Positions 53,668-63,864 are shown, numbered from the stretch's first letter. The stretch is 64,000 nt of DNA from an uncultured Erysipelotrichaceae bacterium (GCA_944326795.1 CALVFJ010000007.1:1-64000); one strand, 5' to 3'. The notes: a model not told the origin generated them from the sequence alone. Program-made: numbers and translations.

Positions 53668-54870
53668 ATGCAATCATTGAAAGAACTATATAAGATTGGA
53701 CGTGGACCAAGTTCTTCACATACATTAGCATGTGAAAGAGCTTGTAAATTATTTATTTTGGAATTTGGCAGATTAGATCATTATCATATCGAACTATATG
53801 GCTCTTTATCATTAACAGGTAAAGGTCATATGACCGATAAGGTAATGATCGAAACATTAGCGCCATCAGAAGTAAAGGTTGACTTCAAATTAGACTGGAA
53901 TGAAAGTTTTCCTAATGGTTTTTATCTTGATGGCTACGATAGCGATAATAATTTGAAAGCAAGATGGACGGTATTTTCGATTGGCGGTGGATCGATACAA
54001 ATCAAAGAAAAGCCTTTAAATTATAATGATGAAATTTATATGGAAAATACCTTTGAACAAATTAAAAATGTTTTGCAAAAGCGTCAATTTAGCTTGCTTA
54101 ATTATATTTATGAGTATGAACCAGATATCGAAGATTATCTAAGCCAAGTAGTTACGGCCATGATCCAATGTGTTGAACATGGTTTGACCCAAAGCGGTTA
54201 TTTACCTGGCAACCTAAAGGTTGAAAGAAGTGCAAGATCCTTAAATATCAAGGCAATGCTATGCGATAATGAATTAGAAAAACAAAGACTTTTGATTATG
54301 AGCTATGCTTACAGCGCAAATGAAGAAAATGCTAGTGGTCACCAAGTAGTAACAGCTCCAACACTAGGAGCATGCGGAGTCTTAGCAAGTATCGTTTACT
54401 ATTGTTATAAAGATCTGCAGATATCAAAGATACAGCTGGCAAAGGCTTTAGCTATCGCTGGTATTTTTGGCAATCTAATCAAGCAAAATGCTACTATTTC
54501 TGGGGCTATGGGTGGATGTCAGGCTGAAGTAGGAGCGGCTTGCAGCATGGGTTGTGCCGCGTTAGCATATCTTAATGATCTAAATTTGAAACAAATAGAA
54601 TATGCTGCAGAAATTGGTATTGAGCATCACTTAGGATTAACTTGCGATCCTGTTGGAGGATATGTGATCATTCCTTGTATCGAGAGGAATGCTGTAGCTG
54701 CTTTAAGATCTTTTGATGCAGTTACCTTAAGCAAGTACATGTCGCAGATCAAACCTAATAAGGTAAATTTTGATACCATCGTTGATACGATGAATTATAC
54801 CGGCAAAAAAATTGCCTATGAATTAAAAGAAACAAGTTTAGGGGGATTAGCGCGTGAGTTCAAAGGGTAA
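53668..54870 (+). CDS. L-serine dehydratase (iron-sulfur, single chain)
   Basis: This enzyme converts L-serine to pyruvate and ammonia using a 4Fe-4S cluster. The 400-residue chain joins a beta-type part (GPSSSHT near residue 13) and an alpha-type part with SGHQVVTAPTLGACG, GAMGGCQAEVGAACSMG and HHLGLTCDPVGG, the cysteines of which fit cluster ligands. Bacillus has separate alpha and beta subunits; here they are fused. It starts three bases after holA. Confidence 0.92.
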   Translation: MQSLKELYKIGRGPSSSHTLACERACKLFILEFGRLDHYHIELYGSLSLTGKGHMTDKVMIETLAPSEVKVDFKLDWNESFPNGFYLDGYDSDNNLKARWTVFSIGGGSIQIKEKPLNYNDEIYMENTFEQIKNVLQKRQFSLLNYIYEYEPDIEDYLSQVVTAMIQCVEHGLTQSGYLPGNLKVERSARSLNIKAMLCDNELEKQRLLIMSYAYSANEENASGHQVVTAPTLGACGVLASIVYYCYKDLQISKIQLAKALAIAGIFGNLIKQNATISGAMGGCQAEVGAACSMGCAALAYLNDLNLKQIEYAAEIGIEHHLGLTCDPVGGYVIIPCIERNAVAALRSFDAVTLSKYMSQIKPNKVNFDTIVDTMNYTGKKIAYELKETSLGGLAREFKG

Positions 54871-57037
54871 GGTCGAGATCCTTGCACCTTGCGGAAGCCT
54901 TGAAACATTAAAAATGGCTGTTAACTGTGGTGCAGATGCCTGTTATTTGGGTTTAAATAATTTTGGTGCAAGAGCTTTTGCACCAAATTTTTCGCATGAA
55001 GAATTTATTGAAGCTATTAATTATGCACATCTATGTGGGGTTAAGGTTTATGTTACCTTAAACACTCTATATAACGAAGATGAACTACAAAATGTTATGA
55101 AAGAAGTTAAGTTTCTTTACGAAAATAATGTCGATGCTTTGATAATTCAAGATCTTGGTTTATTATATCTACTTTCAACGAATTATCCTGACCTTGAGCT
55201 GCATATTTCTACGCAAATGCATATCCATAATGCCCAAGGAGTACAATTTTTTAAAGCTTTTCCCAATGTCAAAAGAGTTGTGCTAGCTCGAGAAACGCCT
55301 TTAAGCATCATTGCTGAATGTCAAAAATTAGGAATAGATATCGAAATCTTTGCTTATGGTGCCTTATGCGTAAGTTATAGCGGACAATGTTTAATGAGCT
55401 ATTATATTCATAAACGTTCAGGAAATAAAGGTATGTGTTCTCAAAATTGTCGCTATCGCTATGATGCAATCGATAGGAAAACCCAAAAGACCTTGATACA
55501 TGACGAATACTTGCTAAGCATGAAAGATCTTAATATCATTGACGAGCTGCCAGCGTTATTGGATCTTGGAATTGCTTCGATCAAGATTGAAGGACGGATG
55601 AAAAGAAGCGAATATGTCTGCCAGGTCGTAAAGACTTTTAGAATGGCTGTAGATGCGTATTATGAAGGACGATCTTTCAAATTAAGCAACGAACAATTAA
55701 AAGCCTTAAAATTATTATTTAATCGAGAATTTACCAAAGGCTTGATAAATGGTGCAAATAAACAAGCTTTATTTAATCGCAAACGTCCTAATCATATGGG
55801 AATCTACCTTGGAAAGGTCATAGGTTTCAATAAAAAAAGAGTTCGGATCAAGCTAAAAGAAAGCTTGAATCAGCATGATGGCATAAGGTTTATTCAGAAA
55901 AAAGATGTAGGAATGAATGCCAATTATATTTATCATAACGATCTTTTGGTTAATCACGCTCAAGCTAATGATGTAATTGAGCTAGAAGTTAAGGATTATA
56001 TCGAAAAGGATGCCTATGTGGTAAAGACCACAGATGCTTTGTTGCTGCAGGAAATTAATGATTATGCTCAAAAAATACATCGCCGGATACCAATCAAGAT
56101 GCACTATCATGCCAAGATTTCTTCGCCATTGGTGCTTGATGTAATATGTAATGATATCACGATCACGGTAAAAAGCACTGAAATTTGTCAAAAAGCGCTT
56201 CGTAATCCTACCAGCATTGAAAGGGTAAAGGAACAGCTATCTAAAATAAATGACAGTGTATATTATCTAGAACAAATTACAGCTGAGCATCATGATGATA
56301 TCTTTATAAGTATCAAGGCTATCAATGAATTGCGCAAAACCGCCATATGTTTGCTAAATACCAAACGTCTGGATCTATGTCGTCCAAAGTCAATACCATA
56401 TAAACGTCAACCTCTTATAAAAGATCCTGATACAAGATGTATCGTCAAGGTCAAAAATATTCAGCAATATGATGCAGTGCTTGATCATAATGTGAGCATA
56501 TTTAGCGAAGAAACAATAAATGGGGCCTTATTGCAAGATCCAATCGTAAATGAACAAGGAAAATATCCGATAGTTAATGATAGGATCATAAGCGAAATAG
56601 GAGGGTTAATGCTTGAAGGAAATAAGATCGCAGCCCCTTCTTTAAATGTTACTAATAGTTATGCTTTAGAATTTCTTTTACAGTATTGTCATAAAGTAAT
56701 CCTATCTTTAGAAACAAAACCAGATCAAGTTATAAAGATCAAAGAAGCTTTTTTTCAAAGAAATGGCTTTGAACCTAATGTTTATGTTATGAAATATGGA
56801 AAAGTTGAACTAATGCATATCAAAGGTGATTTTATTTTTGAGAATTATAATTATGAAGACATCATTTTAACCGATGATATGGGCGATATGTTATCAATAT
56901 ATGCTGATCATAATAATATCAAACATCTATATACAAAAGAAGGAATTTATTTTAATGCTGATGCAAATACTTATATAAATTTCATTGATGAAAATTATCA
57001 GACGTGCAAGGAAATAATCGCAAGATTATTAGATTAA
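54854..57037 (+). CDS. Peptidase U32 family protein (RNA hydroxylation type)
   Basis: The 727-residue protein has the U32 features ILAPCGSLETLKMAV, AYGALCVSYSGQC, NKGMCSQNCRYRY and KIEGRMKRSEYV. The four conserved cysteines would bind iron-sulfur. A C-terminal DUF3656-like region follows. U32 relatives RlhA and TrhP hydroxylate rRNA or tRNA using prephenate-dependent chemistry; its length is closest to RlhA. The target is not certain. It overlaps the serine dehydratase gene by 17 bases. Confidence 0.85.
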   Translation: MSSKGKVEILAPCGSLETLKMAVNCGADACYLGLNNFGARAFAPNFSHEEFIEAINYAHLCGVKVYVTLNTLYNEDELQNVMKEVKFLYENNVDALIIQDLGLLYLLSTNYPDLELHISTQMHIHNAQGVQFFKAFPNVKRVVLARETPLSIIAECQKLGIDIEIFAYGALCVSYSGQCLMSYYIHKRSGNKGMCSQNCRYRYDAIDRKTQKTLIHDEYLLSMKDLNIIDELPALLDLGIASIKIEGRMKRSEYVCQVVKTFRMAVDAYYEGRSFKLSNEQLKALKLLFNREFTKGLINGANKQALFNRKRPNHMGIYLGKVIGFNKKRVRIKLKESLNQHDGIRFIQKKDVGMNANYIYHNDLLVNHAQANDVIELEVKDYIEKDAYVVKTTDALLLQEINDYAQKIHRRIPIKMHYHAKISSPLVLDVICNDITITVKSTEICQKALRNPTSIERVKEQLSKINDSVYYLEQITAEHHDDIFISIKAINELRKTAICLLNTKRLDLCRPKSIPYKRQPLIKDPDTRCIVKVKNIQQYDAVLDHNVSIFSEETINGALLQDPIVNEQGKYPIVNDRIISEIGGLMLEGNKIAAPSLNVTNSYALEFLLQYCHKVILSLETKPDQVIKIKEAFFQRNGFEPNVYVMKYGKVELMHIKGDFIFENYNYEDIILTDDMGDMLSIYADHNNIKHLYTKEGIYFNADANTYINFIDENYQTCKEIIARLLD

Positions 57038-57058
57038 CTATGAAAAACATTATTATTT

Positions 57059-57067
57059 TGCTATAAT
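57059..57067 (+). promoter_or_regulatory. Promoter of smc
   Basis: Extended -10 TG-C-TATAAT (57059-57067), 24 bases before the ATG with GGAG RBS. Confidence 0.6.
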
Positions 57068-57090
57068 TATTCAGTTAAGGAGAAAGCCAA

Positions 57091-60018
57091 ATGTTCCTAA
57101 AAAGAATTGAAATGCAAGGATTTAAAAGTTTTGCAGATAAAGTAGTAATCAATTTTGATCATGATATTACCGGTGTCGTAGGACCAAATGGCTGCGGTAA
57201 AAGTAATATTACTGACGCTATTCGTTGGGTATTAGGTGAACAAAGCGCTAAAAGCTTAAGAGGATCAAGCATGTCTGATGTTATTTTTGCTGGAAGCGTT
57301 GATCGACGTCCAGTAAACATGGCAGAGGTTACCCTGGTTTTTGATAACAGCAAGCATAGCCTTAATAGTGATTTGACCGAAATAGAAATAACTAGAAGAT
57401 TATATCGTAATCAAGAAGCACAATATCTTATTAACCGTAATCCCGTGCGTTTGAAGGATATCGTTGATCTGATCTTAGACAGTGGTTTAGGAAAAGATTC
57501 CTTGAGCATGATATCGCAAGGCAACGTTACTAGCTTCGCTGAAGCTAAACCTATTGAAAGAAGAGCAATATTTGAAGAAGCTGCAGGAGTTTCTAAATAT
57601 AAAAAACGTAAAATTGAGTCTTTAGCTAAATTAGAACGTACAAAAGACAATATCGAAAGAAGCCAAGATATTTTAAATGAGCTAGAAAAACAAGTATCGC
57701 CATTAAAACGTCAAGCAAAAAAAGCAAAAATTTATAAAGAAAAGAAAGAGCGATTAGAACAAATTGAAATTGCAGTTTTAGTAGATGAAATAACGAGCAT
57801 ATCGCAAGATATCGAAGATGCCAAAAAACATCTTTTTGATTTAGAAACTCAGCAAGCTATGTATCAAACATCCATTCAGATACAAGAAAATGAGCTAAAT
57901 GATCAACGCGATATGGTAAATGCTCTAGAAAAAGAAATCAATCATTTACAAGAAAAGTTAATGCATACCATAAATGAGATCCAAATTCTGGAAACTCGCA
58001 AGATCGAAATTGATGAAAAACGAAAATATACGATCGAAGTTGGAGATCGTCAAGCTAAGATATCGCAATTAAAACAATTATTGAATGAAGCAAAGCTAGA
58101 ATATGATGATCGTAGTTCACGTCTAAATTTATTAGAAAAAGATATACAACTTAAAACAAATCGTTTAGGTAATGTCGCACTGTCCATCAGCGATCTTAGA
58201 CAACGTTATGAACAAGCTGTAGCCCATGTACGTCGATTAGAAAATAGAAAAGAAGTATTAGAAAATATGAGTCGTCAGCCTTTTAATAATCAGGCAGGGG
58301 TAAGATCGATCATGGATAATCAAAAAAACCTTCCAGGTGTATTAGGAGTAATAGCTCAAATTTTTAAAGCAAAAGATAGTTATGAAGAAGCAATTAGCAT
58401 TGCGTTGGGTGCTTCAATGTATAATATCGTTGTCAAGGATGAAAAAAGTGCTCGTGATGCTATCTCCTTTTTAAAACGTAATCAAAGCGGAAGAGCTACT
58501 TTTTTGCCTTTAAATGTGTGTCAAAAGCGTTACTTAAATAAAGATCATCTTATCATATGCCAAAATCAATCTGGTTATTTAGGATTAGCAAGTCAATTCG
58601 TTACAAATGATTCGCTATTTGATGCTGTAAAAGATCTACTTTTAAACAATGTTATCGTTGTTGATAAACTAGAGAACGGCAATGAGCTTAACCGCTTATT
58701 AAAATACCAATATAAGATCGTTACTTTAGATGGAGATGTTATTTTCAAAGGCGGATCAATGAGCGGGGGTAAGATAAAAAATGCTACTTCTTTGATCACA
58801 TTAACCAAAGAGCTTGAACAAGTGAAAGTTTCTTTGTCATCAGCTTCAGCCCAAAGCCAATTGGCACAAAAAAGCTTAAATGAAAGCTTAAATGAAAAGG
58901 CTAAGATCGAACAAGAACTAATGGAATCAAGGATCAGCATTGCTAAACTGGAACCGATAGTAGAAGCTAAACGAGCAAAATTTGAAAAGTTGCAAAATGA
59001 TATGCAGACCCTTAATCCTAAGGATAATGATGATGAATTAAGCTTTGATGATGAGATCATCACCAGTTTAAACAAAGCATATTCATTACGAGATGAATTA
59101 ACTACCTCGATAAAATTAAAACGTGAGAACCGAATGAGCTTATTTCAAGACAATGAGCGCAAAGAACAGCAATTACGTCAGATCAGAAAAGATCTTAACG
59201 ATGCCAATAATCGAATAAATAATATCAAGATTTCACAAGCTAAAAGCGAAACTAAGCTAGAAACCAATTTGAATCGTTTGGCAAGTGAATATCAAATGAC
59301 CTATGAATTTGCCAAAACCAAAGCTCTGGAACATATTGATAACGCAAAAGAGGAAGTAATTCAGCTAAGAAGAGAAATTGAAGCTTTAGGAAATGTAAAT
59401 ATGAATGCTCCTGAAGAATTCGAAGAAGTAAATAATCGATATGAGTTTTTAAGCAAACAGATCGAAGAACTTATTGATAGCAAAAATAAGATATTAAAAG
59501 CCATCGATGAGATGGATGTTGTCATGACCAAGCAGTTTAAAGCAATGTTCAATGCTATTAATAATGAACTAAATGAAACCTTTAGATCGTTATTTGGCGG
59601 GGGAAAAGCCAAACTTATCTTAGAAGATGCTAATGATATCTTAAATACTGGCATTGATATCGATGTTCAACCACCAGGAAAAGCAGTACAAAATATTCGC
59701 TTATTTTCAGGAGGCGAAAAAGCATTGATCGCAATATGTGTAATTTTCTCGATCTTAAAAGTAAAACCTGTTCCGCTGATCATCTTTGATGAAGTTGAAG
59801 CAGCGTTGGATCAGTCTAATGTTGAAAGATTCGCAAAATATTTAAAAACATTTGTTGATCAAACACAGTTTATTGTTGTAACCCATCGTCCAGGAACGAT
59901 GCAAGAATGTGAGGTTCTTTATGGTGTAACCATGCAAAAACAAGGAGTATCGCAAATGTTGAAGGTCGAATTATATGATGCTATCGAAATGGCAGATGAT
60001 ACGAAGGAGGGCAAATAA
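57091..60018 (+). CDS. smc: Chromosome partition protein SMC (short arms)
   Basis: SMC dimers organise and segregate the chromosome with ScpAB. The 975-residue protein has Walker A GPNGCGKSN (~32-40), the signature LFSGGEKAL, Walker B PLIIFDEVEAALD near the end, and a hinge (~405-565). The usual length is about 1,186. Each coiled-coil arm appears roughly 100 residues shorter, on both sides of the hinge, so the two arms still match. The gene is intact, with no frameshift. It abuts ftsY, a common Firmicute order. Confidence 0.95.
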   Translation: MFLKRIEMQGFKSFADKVVINFDHDITGVVGPNGCGKSNITDAIRWVLGEQSAKSLRGSSMSDVIFAGSVDRRPVNMAEVTLVFDNSKHSLNSDLTEIEITRRLYRNQEAQYLINRNPVRLKDIVDLILDSGLGKDSLSMISQGNVTSFAEAKPIERRAIFEEAAGVSKYKKRKIESLAKLERTKDNIERSQDILNELEKQVSPLKRQAKKAKIYKEKKERLEQIEIAVLVDEITSISQDIEDAKKHLFDLETQQAMYQTSIQIQENELNDQRDMVNALEKEINHLQEKLMHTINEIQILETRKIEIDEKRKYTIEVGDRQAKISQLKQLLNEAKLEYDDRSSRLNLLEKDIQLKTNRLGNVALSISDLRQRYEQAVAHVRRLENRKEVLENMSRQPFNNQAGVRSIMDNQKNLPGVLGVIAQIFKAKDSYEEAISIALGASMYNIVVKDEKSARDAISFLKRNQSGRATFLPLNVCQKRYLNKDHLIICQNQSGYLGLASQFVTNDSLFDAVKDLLLNNVIVVDKLENGNELNRLLKYQYKIVTLDGDVIFKGGSMSGGKIKNATSLITLTKELEQVKVSLSSASAQSQLAQKSLNESLNEKAKIEQELMESRISIAKLEPIVEAKRAKFEKLQNDMQTLNPKDNDDELSFDDEIITSLNKAYSLRDELTTSIKLKRENRMSLFQDNERKEQQLRQIRKDLNDANNRINNIKISQAKSETKLETNLNRLASEYQMTYEFAKTKALEHIDNAKEEVIQLRREIEALGNVNMNAPEEFEEVNNRYEFLSKQIEELIDSKNKILKAIDEMDVVMTKQFKAMFNAINNELNETFRSLFGGGKAKLILEDANDILNTGIDIDVQPPGKAVQNIRLFSGGEKALIAICVIFSILKVKPVPLIIFDEVEAALDQSNVERFAKYLKTFVDQTQFIVVTHRPGTMQECEVLYGVTMQKQGVSQMLKVELYDAIEMADDTKEGK

Positions 60019-60986
60019 TGGATTTTATAGATAAGATAAAAGCTAAATTTGCTAAAAAAGATGATAAAGCCATTTATCTATCTGGCTTTAAAAAAACTCA
60101 CGATAATCTTGGAGAAAAACTTAATGATATCGCTTATAAATACACTGGAATCAATGATGAGTTTTTAGAAGAACTTACTATTGTCTTATTAGAAAGCGAT
60201 GTAGGGATCGAAACGGCAGATCTTATTTGTGAACGCTTAAAAGCTAAAGCAAAAAACTATCCGGTTATACGATTTGAATGGGCAATAAATTTTTTGTTAG
60301 AGATCATGAGCGAAATCTATAATGAAACCGAAGATATACCGGTGAAATACAATGAAGAGGGAACTACCGTCATTTTATTGGTAGGGGTAAATGGCAGTGG
60401 TAAAACTACCACATGTGCCAAGCTAATAAAAAAATATCAGCAAGAAGGCAAAAAAGTTGCTGTTGTTGCTGCTGATACTTTCAGGGCAGGTGCAATCGAG
60501 CAATTAGCCAAGTGGGCTGATAAATTAAATGTTCCATGTATCAAAGGCCGTGAAAACGGAGATCCTAGTGCAGCCTTAGTTGATGGTTGTAGATTTGCTA
60601 AAGAAAATGATATAGACATTTTACTATGCGACACTGCTGGCCGCTTACAAAATAAATTTAATCTAATGCACGAATTAGAGAAAATGTATAAGGTCGTAGG
60701 AAGAGAAATCCCTGGAGCACCGCATAACTCATGGTTAGTGCTTGACGCAACAACAGGGCAAAATGGCTTATCACAAGCTTTGATATTTGATGAAGCTTGT
60801 GATCTAACAGGAATCGTTCTTACCAAGATGGATGGCACAGCAAAAGGTGGTATCATCATTGCAATCAAACATAAATTAAAGATTCCTGTGGTCTTCATAG
60901 GCCTAGGAGAAAAGGAAGATGATCTAAGGCAATTTGATCTTGATGCCTATTTATATAGCATCTCTGAAGGGATTAAAAATGGATAA
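60018..60986 (+). CDS. ftsY: Signal recognition particle receptor FtsY
   Basis: FtsY receives SRP-ribosome complexes at the membrane. The 322-residue protein is an NG domain with GVNGSGKTTT, DTAGR, TKMDG and GLGEKEDDL, with almost no acidic A domain. The start overlaps the smc stop by one base. The following ylxM overlaps its end by 8 bases. Confidence 0.95.
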   Translation: MDFIDKIKAKFAKKDDKAIYLSGFKKTHDNLGEKLNDIAYKYTGINDEFLEELTIVLLESDVGIETADLICERLKAKAKNYPVIRFEWAINFLLEIMSEIYNETEDIPVKYNEEGTTVILLVGVNGSGKTTTCAKLIKKYQQEGKKVAVVAADTFRAGAIEQLAKWADKLNVPCIKGRENGDPSAALVDGCRFAKENDIDILLCDTAGRLQNKFNLMHELEKMYKVVGREIPGAPHNSWLVLDATTGQNGLSQALIFDEACDLTGIVLTKMDGTAKGGIIIAIKHKLKIPVVFIGLGEKEDDLRQFDLDAYLYSISEGIKNG

Positions 60987-61287
60987 GTTTACTGCCAATG
61001 ATCTGTTGGATCAATATGAAAACTTATTGACCGATAAGCAGCAAAAAATATGTCAATTATATTATCGAGAAGATCTTTCTTTGATGGAAATCAGTGAATT
61101 GATGAGCATAACCCGCGCTGCTGTTCATGATACATTAAAAAGATGCGAAAAATTGCTTGCAAGTTATGAAAAAAATTTATCTTTATGTGCTAAAAGTCAT
61201 GAAAGATTTGTTTTATATCAACAGATAAAAGCGTATAATATAACTGATATCAATGATATTGTCGATAAATTAATAGATACTGAATAA
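60979..61287 (+). CDS. ylxM: YlxM/p13-like DNA-binding protein (UPF0122)
   Basis: The 102-residue protein has a sigma-region-4-like helix-turn-helix (LYYREDLSLMEISELMSITRAAVHDTLKR), typical of YlxM, which is usually encoded before ffh and linked to the SRP pathway. Here ffh does not follow; ackA does. ATG 60979 with GAAGGG is preferred; a longer frame starts inside ftsY. Confidence 0.9.
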   Translation: MDKFTANDLLDQYENLLTDKQQKICQLYYREDLSLMEISELMSITRAAVHDTLKRCEKLLASYEKNLSLCAKSHERFVLYQQIKAYNITDINDIVDKLIDTE

Positions 61288-61307
61288 TAAGGAGGAAAAG
61301 AAAATAA

Positions 61308-62501
61308 ATGAGTAAAGTTATTTCAGTAAATGCTGGATCTTCTAGTTTGAAGTTCCAATTATTTGATATGCCTAGTGAAAATGTTTTAACTAGCGGTCAA
61401 GCGGAACGTATTGGTTTGGATGAAGGTATTTTTACGATCAAAGTAAATGGAGAAAAGTTTGTAAAAAACTTACCTATCAAAGACCATAAAGTTGCTGTAA
61501 ATTTATTGTTAGAAGCTTTGATCGAGCATAAGATCGTTAACAGCTTAGATGAAATTGATGCAGCTGGACATCGTATCGTTCAAGGTGGATCATATTTTGA
61601 TCAATCAGTTAAAGTAGATGAAGATGTCGTTAAAAAAGTAGATGAACTATGCGAATTAGCTCCGCTACATAATCCAGCACATTTGATCTGCTATAACGCT
61701 TTTAAGGAAGCACTACCTAATATTGGTCATGTATTTGTATTTGACACAGCTTTCCATCAAACAATGACAGCTGAATCTTATTTATTCCCTGTACCATATG
61801 AGTGGTATACCGATTATAAGATCAGAAGATATGGTGCTCATGGTACTTCTCATCAATATGTGTCTCAACGTTGTGCTGCATTGATGAATAAAGATATCAA
61901 AGATATGAACATCATTACATGTCATTTAGGAAATGGTGCTTCGATCACAGCAGTAAAAGGTGGAAAATGTGTTAATACCTCTATGGGTCTTACACCTCTA
62001 GGCGGAATCATGATGGGTACAAGAAGCGGCGACATCGACCCAACTGTTGTATTCTACATGATGAAAAAATTAGGTTGTACTCCAGATGATATGGATGTTT
62101 ATCTGAATAAGAAATCAGGAATGTTAGGTGTTAGTGGAATTTCTAGTGATGCCCGTGATATTGAAGATGCAGTTAAAGCTGGAAATGAAAGAGCGATCTT
62201 GACCCAAGAATTATATGTAAATCGTGTTATCAATGTAATTGGTGGCTATGTAATGCAAATGGGTGGTGTTGATGCCATCGTATTTACAGCTGGTGTTGGA
62301 GAAAACGATGCTAACCTTCGTGCCATGATCTTAGAAAGCTTGACCAAAGGATTAAGCTTAGATATTGATTATGATGCAAATAAGGTTCGTGGAAAAGAAA
62401 ATTGTATCAGCAAAGAGGATTCAAAAGTTGCTGTTTGGGTAATTCCAACTAATGAAGAAGTTGTAATTGCTCGTGATACTGTAAGAATCTTAGGCTTATA
62501 G
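61308..62501 (+). CDS. ackA: Acetate kinase
   Basis: Acetate kinase interconverts acetyl phosphate and acetate with ATP formation. The 397-residue protein has NAGSSSLKFQL at the start, FDTAFHQTM, GAHGTSHQYV and the C-terminal GENDANLRAM. It implies fermentative acetate production. AAGGAGG precedes the ATG. Confidence 0.96.
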   Translation: MSKVISVNAGSSSLKFQLFDMPSENVLTSGQAERIGLDEGIFTIKVNGEKFVKNLPIKDHKVAVNLLLEALIEHKIVNSLDEIDAAGHRIVQGGSYFDQSVKVDEDVVKKVDELCELAPLHNPAHLICYNAFKEALPNIGHVFVFDTAFHQTMTAESYLFPVPYEWYTDYKIRRYGAHGTSHQYVSQRCAALMNKDIKDMNIITCHLGNGASITAVKGGKCVNTSMGLTPLGGIMMGTRSGDIDPTVVFYMMKKLGCTPDDMDVYLNKKSGMLGVSGISSDARDIEDAVKAGNERAILTQELYVNRVINVIGGYVMQMGGVDAIVFTAGVGENDANLRAMILESLTKGLSLDIDYDANKVRGKENCISKEDSKVAVWVIPTNEEVVIARDTVRILGL

Positions 62502-62502
62502 T

Positions 62503-63465
62503 ATGCAAGAATTTGTTAAGATCTTTCAAAATTATCTAGATGAATATGAAACCATAACCATTTATAGACATACTCATCCGGATACTGATGCTTTGGGGGC
62601 TCAATTTGGTTTAAAACAATGGATAATAGATAATTATCCTCAAAAAAAAGTTTATGCTTTAGGAATAGAAAAAAGCGATGTTCCTTATTTTCCCCAAAGC
62701 GATGATATCAATGATGAAATCATCAGAAATAGTCTTGCCATTGCCGTAGACTGTGGCAATTTGGATCGCATCGATGATCAAAGGATCAAATTGGCAAAAA
62801 AAATCTTAAAAATAGATCATCATCCTAATGTCGAACCATATGGTGATCATAACTTGGTTGATACAAATTGTGCATCATGCACACAACTATTAGCAACTAT
62901 TTTTAAAGAAATTGATTATAATAGTGTTTTAAGCGCTTGTAGCACATATTTATATCGTGGACTATTAACTGATAGTCTTTGCTATAAAACATCATCTACG
63001 ACCGCTAAAACATTAGAAATTGGAGCTTATTTGGCATCGAAGGATATTGATATCCGCAAGATAAATCTAGAATTATTTGATATAGATCTTCAAACCTTTA
63101 AGCTACAAACGATCGTAAGAAATAAGATCAAGTTATATCATGATCATATTGCTTACTGTATATTTGATCTAGATGAATTAAAAGAATATAATCTAGAAGG
63201 AAAAAAAGCACGAGAATTTGTCAATGAAATGGGGAACATCAAAGAATTTGCCATTTGGGCTATTTTTACCCAACGAAAAGATAGCAATGGTCAAATCGTA
63301 TATGATGGTTCATTACGATCAAAATATGTAGCCATAAATCAAATTGCAAGCAAATATAATGGCGGTGGTCATCCAAATGCATCGGGTATAAAAAATTTAA
63401 CCGAAAATGATTTAAATAATATCTTAGAAGATCTTCAAAATATACTTTCAAAGCAAAATGACTAA
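62503..63465 (+). CDS. nrnA: DHH family phosphoesterase, NrnA-like oligoribonuclease/pAp phosphatase
   Basis: This enzyme degrades short RNA oligonucleotides and 3',5'-bisphosphates. The 320-residue protein has YRHTHPDTDALGAQ (metal-binding), AIAVDCGN, IDHHPN (DHH) and the DHHA1 domain with GGGHPNASG. It could also cleave linear cyclic-dinucleotide products (pGpG), which is relevant to the HD-GYP protein here. It starts two bases after ackA. Confidence 0.92.
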   Translation: MQEFVKIFQNYLDEYETITIYRHTHPDTDALGAQFGLKQWIIDNYPQKKVYALGIEKSDVPYFPQSDDINDEIIRNSLAIAVDCGNLDRIDDQRIKLAKKILKIDHHPNVEPYGDHNLVDTNCASCTQLLATIFKEIDYNSVLSACSTYLYRGLLTDSLCYKTSSTTAKTLEIGAYLASKDIDIRKINLELFDIDLQTFKLQTIVRNKIKLYHDHIAYCIFDLDELKEYNLEGKKAREFVNEMGNIKEFAIWAIFTQRKDSNGQIVYDGSLRSKYVAINQIASKYNGGGHPNASGIKNLTENDLNNILEDLQNILSKQND

Positions 63466-63481
63466 TTCATATATTATTCAG

Positions 63482-63508
63482 TTGATTTTTAAATGATGTT
63501 TGTATAAA
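63482..63508 (+). promoter_or_regulatory. Promoter of the HU gene
   Basis: TTGATT (63482-63487), then TGTATAAAAT (63501-63510), with spacing of 15 (TATAAA) or 17 (TAAAAT). Confidence 0.55.
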
Positions 63509-63534
63509 ATATTACAAGAAAAGGAGAAATAAAT

Positions 63535-63816
63535 ATGGAAAACATAAACAAAAAAGCACTAGTTGATGCAATTGCTGCTAAAACAGGCGCAACTAAAAAA
63601 GATACTACAGAACTTGTAGACGCTGTATTTGGAGCAATTACCGAAGAATTAAGCAAAGGCAACACTGTTGATATTGCTGGTTTTGGAAAATTTGTTGTAA
63701 ATGAAAGAGCTGCTAGAACCGGACGTAATCCATTCACTGGTGAAACGATGGAAATTGCTGCAAGCAAAGTTCCTGCTTTCAAAGCTTCAAAAACTTTAAA
63801 ATCAGTTGTTAAATAA
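63535..63816 (+). CDS. hup: DNA-binding protein HU
   Basis: This 93-residue nucleoid protein has the HU pattern: an N-terminal helical dimerisation part, GFGKFVVNERAARTGRNPFTGE with the DNA-intercalating arm (RNP), and a C-terminal SKVPAFKASKTLK. It has its own promoter and terminator. Confidence 0.95.
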   Translation: MENINKKALVDAIAAKTGATKKDTTELVDAVFGAITEELSKGNTVDIAGFGKFVVNERAARTGRNPFTGETMEIAASKVPAFKASKTLKSVVK

Positions 63817-63835
63817 AACATATTTATATATTATA

Positions 63836-63864
63836 AAAATCACTTCTTTACGAAGTGATTTTTT
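63836..63864. terminator. Bidirectional terminator after HU
   Basis: AAAATCACTTC pairs with GAAGTGATTTT, with loop TTTAC and A/T runs on both sides. It also overlaps the last codons of the convergent ferredoxin gene. Confidence 0.88.

Noticed and set aside
58593..59075. 160-codon minus-strand frame inside smc
   Set aside because: Shadow of coiled-coil codons; serine/leucine-rich product without features.
60437..60898. 153-codon minus-strand frame inside ftsY
   Set aside because: Antisense to the conserved GTPase domain; no supporting signals.
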